Source: Planctomycetales bacterium
GTDB taxonomy: Bacteria; Planctomycetota; Planctomycetia; Planctomycetales; Planctomycetaceae
Assembly: GCA_028285345.1 (NCBI GenBank)
Contig: JANQPT010000040.1
Coordinates: forward strand, 110,700-174,699
Length of the DNA stretch: 64,000 nucleotides
Direction: 5' to 3'
The notes under the pieces are model-generated. The model saw nothing but the letters and a program-made list of their open reading frames with translations. It made no database searches and was not told where the DNA came from. A program made the translations under genes and the position numbers. Below, piece by piece: positions 34,980-44,169 of the stretch (its first letter is position 1; each line of letters opens with the position of its first letter).

Positions 34980-36635
34980 ATGACCAAGCGATACCCCTTA
35001 TTTGTCCGCGGCGACCTCGACGGGTTCTTCGGCTTGTTTGTCGACAACCTGGTCCAGTTGCTGCTGATCATCGGCCTGTGCAGTTCCGCGTGTGGGATGA
35101 AGGGCACAGATGCACGGTTTCTCTACCAGCACATTCTGCCCGGCGCGGCGATCAGCATTCTGTTCGGAAATCTGTTCTACGCGTGGCAGGCACACCGCCT
35201 GGCTGCGAAAACGGGACGGGACGACGTGACTGCCCTGCCCTACGGGATCAATACGGTATCGCTGTTGGTGTATGTGTTCTTCGTGATCAAGCCGGTCTAC
35301 GATGCGACCGGCAGTGCCCGGGCGGCATGGCAGATGGGGCTGCTGGCATGCATCGGCAGCGGGCTGATTGAATTTCTCGGCTCGTTCGTAGCAGAGCGAA
35401 TTCGCCGCAGCACTCCCCGAGCGGCATTGCTCTCCACCCTGTCGGGAATCGCGATCGGATTCATTTCGATGACGTTCGCTTTGCAGATCTTCCAATATCC
35501 GCTGGTGGCGATGTTGCCGCTGGGACTGATCTTAATCACGTACTTTTCCAACATTAAGCTGCCCTGGGGTCTTCCGGGCGGATTCCTGGCCGTGGTTGTG
35601 GGAACAGCCGCGGCGTGGATCCTATCGATGTTCAATGCCACCGACGTCTCCGGCGTCAAGGTCAGTCTGGCGAACGTTCAGGAAGCCTGGGGATTGCGCG
35701 GCTGGTCTCCGCCCCGGTTCGCCGGCGGCGAGATCTGGGAACTCCTGAGGTCGGATGGAGAGTGGCTCAAGTTTGTCTCGGTGATCGTTCCGATGGGCCT
35801 GTTCAATGTCATTGGCAGTCTGCAAAACATCGAATCGGCCGAAGCTGCCGGCGACGCCTATGACACGCGGTCATCGCTTGCGGTCAACGGGTTGGGAACA
35901 GTTCTCGCGGCGCTATTTGGGAGTTGTTTCCCGACCACCATCTATATCGGACACCCCGGCTGGAAAGGGCTGGGAGCGCGGGCCGGTTACTCGACTTTGG
36001 ACGGGCTGGTGATAGCGCTCATCTGCTTCACCGGAACAGTCGCGCTGGTGAACAGCATTATCCCGATGCAAGCCGGAATCGCGATTGTACTCTGGATCGG
36101 AATCATCATCACCGCGCAAGCATTTCAGACTACACCCCGTGAACATGCCCCCGCGGTGGCAGTGGGGCAGTTTCCCGCGATCGCCGCATGGGGTGCGACC
36201 GTCGTGCAAGGGACGTTTCTTGTGACCGGCGGGTCAATGCAGACCGCTCTGCAGGAGAATCCCGCGGTCGCCGTTTCGGGCTTTTTGCTGCACGCGATGC
36301 TCACGTTGGAACGCGGCTTCATCTTCACCTGCATGATCCTGGCAGCGATTACCGTATTCTTGATCCAGCGCAGATTCTATACGGCCGCTGTTTGGTCGCT
36401 GATCGCCGCCCTGTTGGCCTATAGCGGATTAACACACGCGTACCAACTCAGCGGGAACAATCTCGACTTTTTGTTCGTCTTGGCCGCCCCCACGGATGAC
36501 TCACTGGTGTTTCGCGCCGGCAAAATCGCTGTGGGATATTTAATGTTCGCGGCGCTGTTTGCCGGAATCGGATGTCTGCAGCGATCAAACACGGCAGACC
36601 GTGAAAGCGACGCTACCGATGGTGAGAGTCACTAA
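34980..36635 (+). CDS. NCS2-like (nucleobase/xanthine-uracil permease family) membrane protein
   Basis: 551 residues, about 12 to 14 membrane segments. Marks are [19 protein letters not shown] near residue 80, the [18 protein letters not shown] block near 280 (substrate-site Glu of the AzgA subgroup), and [20 protein letters not shown]. The first membrane segment follows the [17 protein letters not shown] opening typical of the subgroup. Transport of a nucleobase by proton symport is the family function; the substrate here is unknown. It ends overlapping by four bases with a convergent small gene. It lies 58 bp after the hemolysin III gene on the same strand. Confidence 0.85.
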   Translation: MTKRYPLFVRGDLDGFFGLFVDNLVQLLLIIGLCSSACGMKGTDARFLYQHILPGAAISILFGNLFYAWQAHRLAAKTGRDDVTALPYGINTVSLLVYVFFVIKPVYDATGSARAAWQMGLLACIGSGLIEFLGSFVAERIRRSTPRAALLSTLSGIAIGFISMTFALQIFQYPLVAMLPLGLILITYFSNIKLPWGLPGGFLAVVVGTAAAWILSMFNATDVSGVKVSLANVQEAWGLRGWSPPRFAGGEIWELLRSDGEWLKFVSVIVPMGLFNVIGSLQNIESAEAAGDAYDTRSSLAVNGLGTVLAALFGSCFPTTIYIGHPGWKGLGARAGYSTLDGLVIALICFTGTVALVNSIIPMQAGIAIVLWIGIIITAQAFQTTPREHAPAVAVGQFPAIAAWGATVVQGTFLVTGGSMQTALQENPAVAVSGFLLHAMLTLERGFIFTCMILAAITVFLIQRRFYTAAVWSLIAALLAYSGLTHAYQLSGNNLDFLFVLAAPTDDSLVFRAGKIAVGYLMFAALFAGIGCLQRSNTADRESDATDGESH

Positions 36636-36922
36636 GCCGCTTGGGGCAGCAGACGCTGGCGGAGTTTGACTTTGAGATAGCGGGTTCCGCGGGCGTCGTA
36701 AAAGTAGATGATGTTGTGGTCTGAGGCCCAGATGGCGCCCAGGCGGACGCTGCGGGGCCCTTGCAGGCAAAATTGCAGTCCGCAGTCCCGGCCGCGGCGA
36801 GTGAGCTGCATCTCGGTCATCGTGAATTGTTCACGGACGAGGTTCTCACACTCGCAGAGCTTTAGGTGGATGAATTCTCTCAAATCGTCCAGGCAGCGGA
36901 TCCCGTCTATCCATTCAAACAT
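36632..36922 (-). CDS. Small conserved hypothetical protein
   Basis: 96 residues, soluble. [20 protein letters not shown] and [20 protein letters not shown] are helix-rich. The middle [15 protein letters not shown] and [17 protein letters not shown] are a small beta sheet. The pattern resembles a small planctomycete hypothetical family I recall, without known function. The stop overlaps the NCS2-like gene by four bases, end to end. Confidence 0.6.
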   Translation of the reverse strand: MFEWIDGIRCLDDLREFIHLKLCECENLVREQFTMTEMQLTRRGRDCGLQFCLQGPRSVRLGAIWASDHNIIYFYDARGTRYLKVKLRQRLLPQAA

Positions 36923-37637
36923 CGTGTTGTCATTCCTCGAGTCGTTCGGAGGGACGTGATTTCCATGACGTCAGGCAGCGCCGTTCGAGAAAGTCAGAAT
37001 TCCCGTCTTCCAGAACCCAATTGGCGGCTGCGTGTCAGGTCTTGATCGTCTTGACCGAGCGATACGGGTATCGGCGATTCCCGGCGCCCGCCTTGGGGCG
37101 GGGTAGCGGAGGTGTTTTGATCCGCACCGCAGGCGTTCCTCGCATGGATTACGTAACTGGCATTCGGCCTTTTTTTCTCCAGCGACACCGGTTTTCACCC
37201 GAATGGCGCGATCGGTGTTGACTATTCCTCACAGATCGCACAAATTGCCGTATAATTGATGAGATGCGCATGATCAGTGCGGGTCGTGGACTCAATCTAT
37301 GTGAGGCGTGCCTCTTTTTTCGTCCCGTTGCGACCGTTAATATTGGCACCGCCGAATGGTGGTGAACGGCGGACAGGTTGGTGAGGCTTTGGCGCTTAGG
37401 AATACTTTGACGGAAAGAACACCCTACGATCGCCGAAGAATGCCAAGTTTGATACCGTAGTGACAACCAATCGATTTGACGTGACGTGTTTCTCCTTCTC
37501 AGTCAACTACTCGTTCACGTTTGCCGAGGCAGCATGCGATGCGTCCGCGATTCGGCCGCACGCACAATTATGGATTGATCGGTTGAAGATCTGTCAATGG
37601 AACACAGATCGAGATTGGTCGTCATCTGGAGCCAAGC
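36923..37637. other. 715-bp region without a supported protein gene
   Basis: Small frames here lack motifs and ribosome sites. A -10-like TATAAT at 37251-37256 and a weak 4-bp hairpin with T6 at 37303-37320 bracket a possible short RNA of about 60 nt. The -35 position has no good match. Confidence 0.35.
37251..37320 (+). ncRNA. Weak small-RNA candidate
   Basis: TATAAT at 37251-37256, then about 45 bases, then GAGG-CGTG-CCTC with a run of six T (37303-37320). The layout fits a short transcript with its own terminator, but the stem is only four base pairs and the -35 box is poor. No known RNA family recognised. Confidence 0.15.
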
Positions 37638-37976
37638 ATGTCCGACACTGAAGATCTCGCAGCACTCCTGGAAGACACAACGCCCGAAAGCGATGAACGC
37701 CTTTACGTGCCCTATAACGCCGGCTGGACGGCGCACATCAAGCAAACCGGCGGAACGGAACGGTGCTTTGCGCAGCACCCTGGTCAGGACTTCTTTCACC
37801 TGATCGTCAAAGGCGAGATCTATCTGGAAAGCGGCGACGAACGGTATTGTCTGACCTGCGCCATGCGGCGGGGCATTGTGACCCGCGATCGCATGTTCTG
37901 GCAGCGCGCCACCGAGACGCCCACGATTGAACCGCTTGAGGACAGCTCGGAGTTTTCGCTCCGTGACGACTCATAA
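37638..37976 (+). CDS. Conserved hypothetical protein
   Basis: 112 residues, acidic, soluble. YVPYNAGWTAHIKQTGGTER and QHPGQDFFHLIVKGEIYLES are strand-rich, and CLTCAMRRGIVTRDRMFW follows. A planctomycete-type small family without known function. The ATG at 37638 follows GGAGCC. It precedes the S41-like gene by 216 bp, same strand. Confidence 0.65.
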   Translation: MSDTEDLAALLEDTTPESDERLYVPYNAGWTAHIKQTGGTERCFAQHPGQDFFHLIVKGEIYLESGDERYCLTCAMRRGIVTRDRMFWQRATETPTIEPLEDSSEFSLRDDS

Positions 37977-38192
37977 GCGGCCGCAGCCCCAGTTTCGCCT
38001 CGAGACGCGACGCAGCGCAGCATCCTATCTCTGAGGCAGAAGCTGTATGTATCCAGCGCAGAGCGATTGCCGCGCAGTGCGTCCGGTCCGTGATTTGGAC
38101 TTGCCGAATTGGGGCGGGTGATGGATATACTTGCACGATGCCGCCGGCCTCACTTTCGCACCTAGTCGATCCATACGGAAGGGGAGAACCTC

Positions 38193-39587
38193 ATGAGTCG
38201 CGCTCTCATCGCTCTGTTGCTGACGCTTGTCGTATTCCCATCGAGCCGTGCCGCCGCGGCCGATCACAAGAAGCCGCCAAAAGACGAGGTGGAGCGGTCT
38301 GCCAAGTACATTGCCGCGGTGATGGACGGGATTCTGAAACATCACGTCGCAGCGCCGGCGGGGCAGGAGATGCTGCTCAAGACCTTGCAGATACTGCATG
38401 ATGAGATGGAGATCCCGTCGCCGCCCGATTTGGCGTTGCGCGTTTCGTCAATGGAGTGGGAGAAGCGGCACGAATTCCTCGCCGAGTACTTGATCAAGCT
38501 GGGAAAGGAATCGGGCGATATCGACAAGGAAGTCCAAGCCGCGGTCGCCACGACATTGGGAACACTACCCGGCGGCGCGTCGGTCGCGTCGTTGGAAGAA
38601 CATCGTGTCCGCGAGCAGTTCGTGTCGAATCGCTATGTCGGGGTCGGAATTGCACTACGCATGAACTCCGAAATGGGACCGCAAGTCGCCGAACTTTTCC
38701 CCGGCCCGCTGGCTCGCGCCGGGGGTGCGGAGAATGACATTATCCTAAAGATCAACGGCGAGGCCACGGATGGGAAGACGCTACAGGAAGTTGTGCAAAT
38801 GCTGCGCGGACCAGAAGGGAGCGAGATCACGCTCGTGCTGGAGGGAGATTCCGCGAAGCCGCGAACCCTCACGTTTCGCCGCGGTGTCGTGGATCAACCG
38901 TCGGTGGATGGATATGAATTGATCGAAGTTGTGCAGGGACCGCCGATTGCATACGTGAGAGTCAGCCGGATTTCTGCGGCGGTTGTGCAAGAACTTCGGA
39001 AACTGGAGCGACAATTATCAGTCGAAGACGTGCAGGGGTTGGTGCTTGACTTAAGACGCGGGGGCCGCAATTTGCACAATGGAGTGATGTTGGCCGATGC
39101 CTTGTTGGACGGGGGCGAAATCGGCGCCTCGGTGAGCGCAGCCGGCCAGAAGAGCTACACAGCGACGCCGGACGCTCTGTTTGCCGAGTTGCCGTTGGCA
39201 GTGTTTGTCAACCGAAACACGTCCGGTACTGTTGAATGGGTTGTTGCCGCCCTGCAGGATAACAAACGCGCGATCGTGATCGGCGAAACTACGGCCGGGC
39301 GGGGTTACGCCAATAGTTCTGTGCCGCTTGTGGACTTTGACCTCGTGTTGACGCTGCCGACCGTGAAACTGCTCCGCAAGGGCGGTGGCAGCCTTGTCGC
39401 ACCTCGCCGTCTGCCTCAAATACAGATGTCCGGTAGCGCGCCCCGCAAGCAAAAACGTCAAAGGAGAGGTGTGTACCCGGATTATAGGTTTCGCTCGGAG
39501 CATCGGCTTAAATCGGAAGGTCGTGATGAGCAGAAACGGCTGGCCGCACAGATTCTACGAGGCCATATCAACAAAAAGTCCAAGTAA
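38193..39587 (+). CDS. S41/C-terminal-processing-peptidase-like protein, predicted catalytically inactive
   Basis: 464 residues with a signal peptide (LIALLLTLVVFPSSRAAAA), so periplasmic or secreted. A PDZ-like domain lies near 150-230 (GVGIALRMNSEMGPQVAELF and NDIILKINGEA), followed by the S41 core. The family's catalytic line N-x-G-S-A-S-A-S-E reads NRNTSGTVE at 340-348, so the nucleophile Ser position is Gly345. The general-base Lys of G-K-G, 25 residues later, is Arg370 in ETTAGRG. With both residues changed it should not cut peptides and may act as a binding or scaffold protein. The tail is basic. It lies 19 bp before the di-haem propeller gene, so the two are likely one operon. Confidence 0.8.
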   Translation: MSRALIALLLTLVVFPSSRAAAADHKKPPKDEVERSAKYIAAVMDGILKHHVAAPAGQEMLLKTLQILHDEMEIPSPPDLALRVSSMEWEKRHEFLAEYLIKLGKESGDIDKEVQAAVATTLGTLPGGASVASLEEHRVREQFVSNRYVGVGIALRMNSEMGPQVAELFPGPLARAGGAENDIILKINGEATDGKTLQEVVQMLRGPEGSEITLVLEGDSAKPRTLTFRRGVVDQPSVDGYELIEVVQGPPIAYVRVSRISAAVVQELRKLERQLSVEDVQGLVLDLRRGGRNLHNGVMLADALLDGGEIGASVSAAGQKSYTATPDALFAELPLAVFVNRNTSGTVEWVVAALQDNKRAIVIGETTAGRGYANSSVPLVDFDLVLTLPTVKLLRKGGGSLVAPRRLPQIQMSGSAPRKQKRQRRGVYPDYRFRSEHRLKSEGRDEQKRLAAQILRGHINKKSK

Positions 39588-39606
39588 CCACACGTTCGAG
39601 TGAAAC

Positions 39607-41388
39607 ATGCATCTTGTCCTCCCGCGCTGCAACCTCGCGGTCATCGCTACGCTCGCGCTGATGCTGCACAGCCCGGCAGGCGGCGAGGACCTGCGCGATC
39701 GGAAGTCGGCGGTTCATTTTCGCCGACCGGTCGCGCTGGGAGTGCTGCCGGAAAGCAAGCGGCTGTGCGTCGCCAATCGGGACAGCGGGACGGTAAGTCT
39801 CGTTGATTTGGACTCCAATCAAGTGCTGGGTGAATACGCCGTCGGCAAGCGGCTTTCCGACTTGGCGATCCACCCGGACGGACGTCACATCTTCGTGACG
39901 GACGAAGCGGCGCATGAGGTGATCGCGCTCAAGTATGATTCGGCCAGACTCGCCGTGGTCGCCCGCAAGCAGGTCAGCTCCTTTCCCGTCGAAGTGACAA
40001 TTACGCCCGATGGATCACGCTGTTTTGTCACCGCGCTCTGGTCGCGGAAGCTGGATATCATTGACATCGTCAATCCTGCCGACGCGGACTCCGTCGCGTT
40101 TGGTGATATGCAATCGGTTCCGCTCGGATTTGAGCCGCGAAAGCTGCTGCTGTTGCCGGAGCAAGATCAACTGCTGGTCGCCGATTCTCACGGCGGGCAA
40201 ATGGCCGTGATTGACGTCGCGCAGAGAAAGGCCGCGTCGAGATTCCTATTGCCGGGACACAACATTCGCGGGCTGGCCCTGAGCCGTGACGGCGAACGGG
40301 TCTTCGTCGCGCATCAAATTCTCAATCCACTGGCTCGAACGAGTTTCGACGACATTCACTGGGGGCATCTAATTAACAACGTTGTGCGGAGTCTGCACGT
40401 CGACCGGCTCTCCGGGACGGATCCGCTGCACGACAATGAACTGCTGCAGTTGGGAGATACCGGCAACGGAGCGGCGGACCCTGCGGACTTGGTGGTGCTG
40501 GAGTATGGCCAAGTCGCAGTTGCTCTGGCGGGAACCGGCGAGTTGACGGTGGTCGACACGGCCTACCATAAACAACGGCGTTTCCCGGTTGGCGACCGGC
40601 CGGTCGCGGTCGTGAACGTTCCCGATACGAATGAGTTGATTGTCTGCAACCAGTTTTCGGATTCCCTCGTTCGATTCAGCACGAGCCCGGATTCGAAGCA
40701 ACGGCGAATCTCATTGGGATCGAGTCCCGAGGAGTCGCCGCAGCGGCGCGGTGAGCGGCTCTTCTTCGACGCAAGTTTGTCGCACGACCGCTGGCTCAGT
40801 TGTCACAGTTGCCACAGCGACGGGCATACGAACGGCTTGCTCGCCGACACATTGGGAGACGGTTCATACGGCGCGGCGAAACGGGTGCCGACGTTGCTGG
40901 GCGTCTCCCGAACCGACACTTGGGCTTGGAACGGCGCGATCAAGGAACTGACCGACCAGATTCATAAGTCGGTTCTGACCAGCATGCACGGCGGGCAGAT
41001 CAGCGGCGAGCAGGTCAATGATCTCGCCGCTTACCTGCAATCTCTGGAGCCACCGCCGCCGCTGCGGGCGGAGTTTGTGGACGCAGCGGACCAAGCGAGC
41101 CACACGCGCGGTAAGCAACTGTTTGGGCAACTGGGTTGCGTCAAGTGCCACGTCCCGCCGATCACTTACACGACGGGCGGGGCATTCGACGTGGGGCTGG
41201 CCGATGAGGTGGGGAACAAGCGGTTCAATCCCCCCTCGCTCCGCGGCGTCGGACGCCGTAGCGGCTACTTCCACGACAAACGGGCAACGACGCTGGACGC
41301 GGTGTTCGACAAGCACCAACACCAATTGAATCGCGGCCTGGGCGAACAAGAATTGCGAGATTTGGTGCGCTTTCTGCAAAGCCTCTAA
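39607..41388 (+). CDS. YVTN-propeller / di-haem cytochrome c peroxidase-like protein
   Basis: 593 residues. A signal peptide (LAVIATLALMLHSPAGG) precedes a seven-bladed YVTN-type propeller (about 30-370; for example KRLCVANRDSGTVSLVDLD and HIFVTDEAAHEVIAL). The C-terminal 220 residues are MauG/CcpA-like with two haem-c sites, CHSCH at 399-403 and CVKCH at 511-515, and FDASLSHDRWLSCHSCHSDG. The expected place is the periplasm. The family reduces peroxides or oxidises proteins; the propeller may bind a partner. It follows the inactive S41-like gene by 19 bp. No cytochrome maturation genes are nearby. Confidence 0.88.
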   Translation: MHLVLPRCNLAVIATLALMLHSPAGGEDLRDRKSAVHFRRPVALGVLPESKRLCVANRDSGTVSLVDLDSNQVLGEYAVGKRLSDLAIHPDGRHIFVTDEAAHEVIALKYDSARLAVVARKQVSSFPVEVTITPDGSRCFVTALWSRKLDIIDIVNPADADSVAFGDMQSVPLGFEPRKLLLLPEQDQLLVADSHGGQMAVIDVAQRKAASRFLLPGHNIRGLALSRDGERVFVAHQILNPLARTSFDDIHWGHLINNVVRSLHVDRLSGTDPLHDNELLQLGDTGNGAADPADLVVLEYGQVAVALAGTGELTVVDTAYHKQRRFPVGDRPVAVVNVPDTNELIVCNQFSDSLVRFSTSPDSKQRRISLGSSPEESPQRRGERLFFDASLSHDRWLSCHSCHSDGHTNGLLADTLGDGSYGAAKRVPTLLGVSRTDTWAWNGAIKELTDQIHKSVLTSMHGGQISGEQVNDLAAYLQSLEPPPPLRAEFVDAADQASHTRGKQLFGQLGCVKCHVPPITYTTGGAFDVGLADEVGNKRFNPPSLRGVGRRSGYFHDKRATTLDAVFDKHQHQLNRGLGEQELRDLVRFLQSL

Positions 41389-41401
41389 TTCGCGCTACCC
41401 A

Positions 41402-42025
41402 TCAGCCCCCGGCGTGGCCGGGGGTCGCCTGCAGTGCTGCGCGAAATTTCAGTGCCCGCTGCGGCGCCGGAGCCGGTGAACGCGGAACGCCGCCGCCGGG
41501 GACCGGTTCGACGCACAATTCGACAAACGTCGGCCCGGTGGCGGACAACACTTCAGAGATGCCCGCGCGCCAGCCCTCGAAATCGTCGAAATGAAACACC
41601 GATTGAAATCCGCATGCGCGGGCGGTCGCACAAAAATCGATCTTGTCGCCCAGCTTGCGAACATCGGGACTCGCCGCCGTCTGCTGCATGCCGGTCACTT
41701 CATAGACGCCGTTGTTGAACACGATCAATACGTAATTCGGCGGCGCCTGTGCGGTGATCGTCACCAGCGAACCGAGATTCATCAACATACAGCCGTCGCC
41801 GTTACAGACGACCACCTGCCGCTGCGGCTGCGCAAGCGCGATCCCCAGTCCGATGGCGGGCGCTTCCCCCATCGCAGAGGGGGCGTAGATGAAATCGAGC
41901 GGATCGGACCCGAGAGTCATCCACTCCCGCGCGGAGCCCATTGTGGTGATCACGACTTGGTCGGTGCGGGCCTCGCGGAGAACTTCCAGAGCAGCGGGGA
42001 GCGGGATACAGGTTTGTGTCGACAT
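41402..42025 (-). CDS. TPP-binding decarboxylase subunit (sulfopyruvate/phosphonopyruvate decarboxylase beta-like)
   Basis: 207 residues, only the C-terminal TPP domain. The motif NGDGCMLMNLGSLVTITAQA is the GDG-x(~24)-NN site, and APPNYVLIVFNNGVYEVTGM and SAMGEAPAIGLGIALAQ match the beta subunit (ComE, or the PP-binding half of Ppd). The N-terminal pyrimidine-binding half, which completes the active site, is absent here and in the flanking genes. The enzyme would need an alpha partner encoded elsewhere. Its reaction, if complete, is decarboxylation of a 3-sulfo- or 3-phosphono-pyruvate. Convergent with the di-haem gene (13 bp) and divergent from the MBL gene (237 bp). Confidence 0.8.
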   Translation of the reverse strand: MSTQTCIPLPAALEVLREARTDQVVITTMGSAREWMTLGSDPLDFIYAPSAMGEAPAIGLGIALAQPQRQVVVCNGDGCMLMNLGSLVTITAQAPPNYVLIVFNNGVYEVTGMQQTAASPDVRKLGDKIDFCATARACGFQSVFHFDDFEGWRAGISEVLSATGPTFVELCVEPVPGGGVPRSPAPAPQRALKFRAALQATPGHAGG

Positions 42026-42262
42026 ATGGAATGGTTGCGACGCTGGAGCGCCGACTTGGTTTGAGTCAATTACCGACGAGTGAGTCGCTTCGCCTTCCGG
42101 TTCTTCTTCGCACTACAGCGATTAGAACCATAAGAATTCCAGGCTGCAATCCCCACAATTTCACGAAAGCAGGCCGGCGGATGCGTTGAGGCGAACATCC
42201 CGGCGACTTACGATGAGCGTTGTCGTTGAAATCGCCGCCTCCTCGAAACGCGAGAACCATTG

Positions 42263-44128
42263 ATGTCCCGCTTGCAGTCAATCTCGCCCAATCTGTATTT
42301 GTTCGCAGATACCTGTAATGCGTATGTGGTCACACACGCGCAACGAGCGCTGATCATCGACTGCGCCAGCGGCGCCGTGGCGGACCACTTGTCCGAGATC
42401 GGAGTGCACGAGGTCGACTGGCTCTTGTTCACGCATCACCATCGCGACCAGTGCTTTGGCGCGGGCAAGTTTTCCGAACAAAACGTTCCTCTGGCCGTGC
42501 CGCACCATGAGCGATTTCTGTTCGAGCGCGCGGATGAATATTGGCAGCAGAAGCGGCTCTTCGACAATTACAACGATCGCAGCACGTTCTTCTCAATTTC
42601 CGAATCGCTGCCGGTTGCAGAGTCGCTTCGGGACTATGAGAACTTCACCTGGGGACCGTATTCATTCCTCGTTCTCCCCGCACCGGGACACACGCAGGGA
42701 AGCGTCGCGCTCATCGCTGACATCGACGGCACACGCGTTGCGTTCACGGGCGATCTGCTGCACGCCGACGGCAAACTGTATCAACTACATGCCATGGAGT
42801 ACGAGTACGGCGATCTCGCCGGCGCGAATTGGACCGCGCAGTCGATTCACGCGCTGAGCAAACAGCAGGTGCAAATCGCGCTGCCGTCGCACGGGCCGGT
42901 GATTGACGAACCGGCCGAATGTATTCAGCAGCTTGATCAGCGGCTGCACCGCTTGCTGAAATTAATGCGCGACCGTGTTGCGGGAACCGCGGACGGGCGG
43001 TTCGCGCACGAAATCAAGATGGAGCAAATCACGCCGCACCTGCTGTGGGGCACAGCGGAGACTTGTTCCAATTTCTACGTCATCAAGTCGGAGAGCGGTA
43101 AATCGCTGTTCATCGACTACCCTTATGCGTCGACGATGCTGTTTATGACCGCGCTGCATTCCGCCGAGCCGTTCGCGCAATTGCGATTCGTGGAACACCA
43201 TCTGGATGAACTTTGCGAGGAATGGGGCATCGAAAGTTTCGATGTCGTGATCCCCACGCATATCCACGATGATCACGTCTGCGGCATCCCCTATTTGCAG
43301 CGGCATCACGGCACGCAGTGCTGGTCGTTGGATGAAGTCGCGAAGTTGCTCGAAGCGCCGTCGCGGTGGAATACGCCCTGCCTCATGGAAACGCCGCTGC
43401 GGATCGACCGCCGTTTCACCGACGGGCAGCGGTTTCAGTGGGAAGAGTATGAATTTGAAATCGTCTTCTATCCCGGCCAAACGGAGTTTCATGCAGCGAT
43501 TTTCGTCGAAATCGACGGCCGCCGCGTGTTATTTGCCGGCGATAGCTCGTATCCACTCAAACGGTATCTGCCCGAACGAGATGGGGAGTGGATGATCAAT
43601 AGCGTGCTGCGCAACTCATTGACCTTTGGCATGCACCGTAAATGCGCCGACGAATTCGACCGGCTCAGGCCGGACTTGCTCTGCCCGGGACATGGAACCT
43701 ATTGGGATGTCCCGCCGGAGGCTTTTGCCGCTCATCGCGAGTATGTGGAGCAAAAGGAGGCGATCTGGCGTGATCTGCTGCCGGCGCCGGCGGAGCTTGG
43801 TGTGGATCTATTTTGGACGCGGATCGTGCCCTACCAGTTGCAGTTGTCGCAGGGAGAAGCGGCTCCATTGACTGTTGCGCTGCGTAACTCTTTTGAGGAA
43901 GACGCGACGTTCGAGGTGACGCTTTCAAGTCATCTTAATCTTGCCATCGAGCCACAGTCGCAGAGCTTACGTATTGCTGCGGGCGACAAAGGGGCGCTGC
44001 AGTTCCAAGTGTCCGTCGAGTCAGTCGATCCAGCCGAGCGCAATCGGCGGCATCTGGTTACAGCAGACGTGACGGTAAACGGCCAGCGGCATGGGCCGGT
44101 GGGCGAGGCGTTGGTCGTTCTCGAATAG
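42263..44128 (+). CDS. Tandem metallo-beta-lactamase-fold protein
   Basis: 621 residues from the ATG at 42263. Two MBL domains. The first (about 1-230) has THHHRDQ at 57-63, where the last His of HxHxDH is Gln, with PGHTQGS, GDLLH and PSHGPV. The second (about 255-500) has the intact THIHDDH near 332, PGQTEFH where the His is Gln, AGDSSYP and PGHGTYW. A C-terminal beta domain (from LQLSQGEAAPLTVAL) follows. No signal peptide, so cytoplasmic. Each domain seems to lack one metal ligand, in a different place, so each may hold a single metal. Substrate unknown; hydrolysis of a thioester, lactone or phosphoester is possible. Confidence 0.8.
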   Translation: MSRLQSISPNLYLFADTCNAYVVTHAQRALIIDCASGAVADHLSEIGVHEVDWLLFTHHHRDQCFGAGKFSEQNVPLAVPHHERFLFERADEYWQQKRLFDNYNDRSTFFSISESLPVAESLRDYENFTWGPYSFLVLPAPGHTQGSVALIADIDGTRVAFTGDLLHADGKLYQLHAMEYEYGDLAGANWTAQSIHALSKQQVQIALPSHGPVIDEPAECIQQLDQRLHRLLKLMRDRVAGTADGRFAHEIKMEQITPHLLWGTAETCSNFYVIKSESGKSLFIDYPYASTMLFMTALHSAEPFAQLRFVEHHLDELCEEWGIESFDVVIPTHIHDDHVCGIPYLQRHHGTQCWSLDEVAKLLEAPSRWNTPCLMETPLRIDRRFTDGQRFQWEEYEFEIVFYPGQTEFHAAIFVEIDGRRVLFAGDSSYPLKRYLPERDGEWMINSVLRNSLTFGMHRKCADEFDRLRPDLLCPGHGTYWDVPPEAFAAHREYVEQKEAIWRDLLPAPAELGVDLFWTRIVPYQLQLSQGEAAPLTVALRNSFEEDATFEVTLSSHLNLAIEPQSQSLRIAAGDKGALQFQVSVESVDPAERNRRHLVTADVTVNGQRHGPVGEALVVLE

Positions 44129-44169
44129 ATCAGTAGCTGCGGTCGGTCGAACCGGCCCTACCGATGTCG

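Noticed and set aside
41406..41424. CCCCCGGC-GTG-GCCGGGGG hairpin considered as a terminator
   Set aside because: It lies within the last codons of the TPP-subunit gene and has no T tract on either side.
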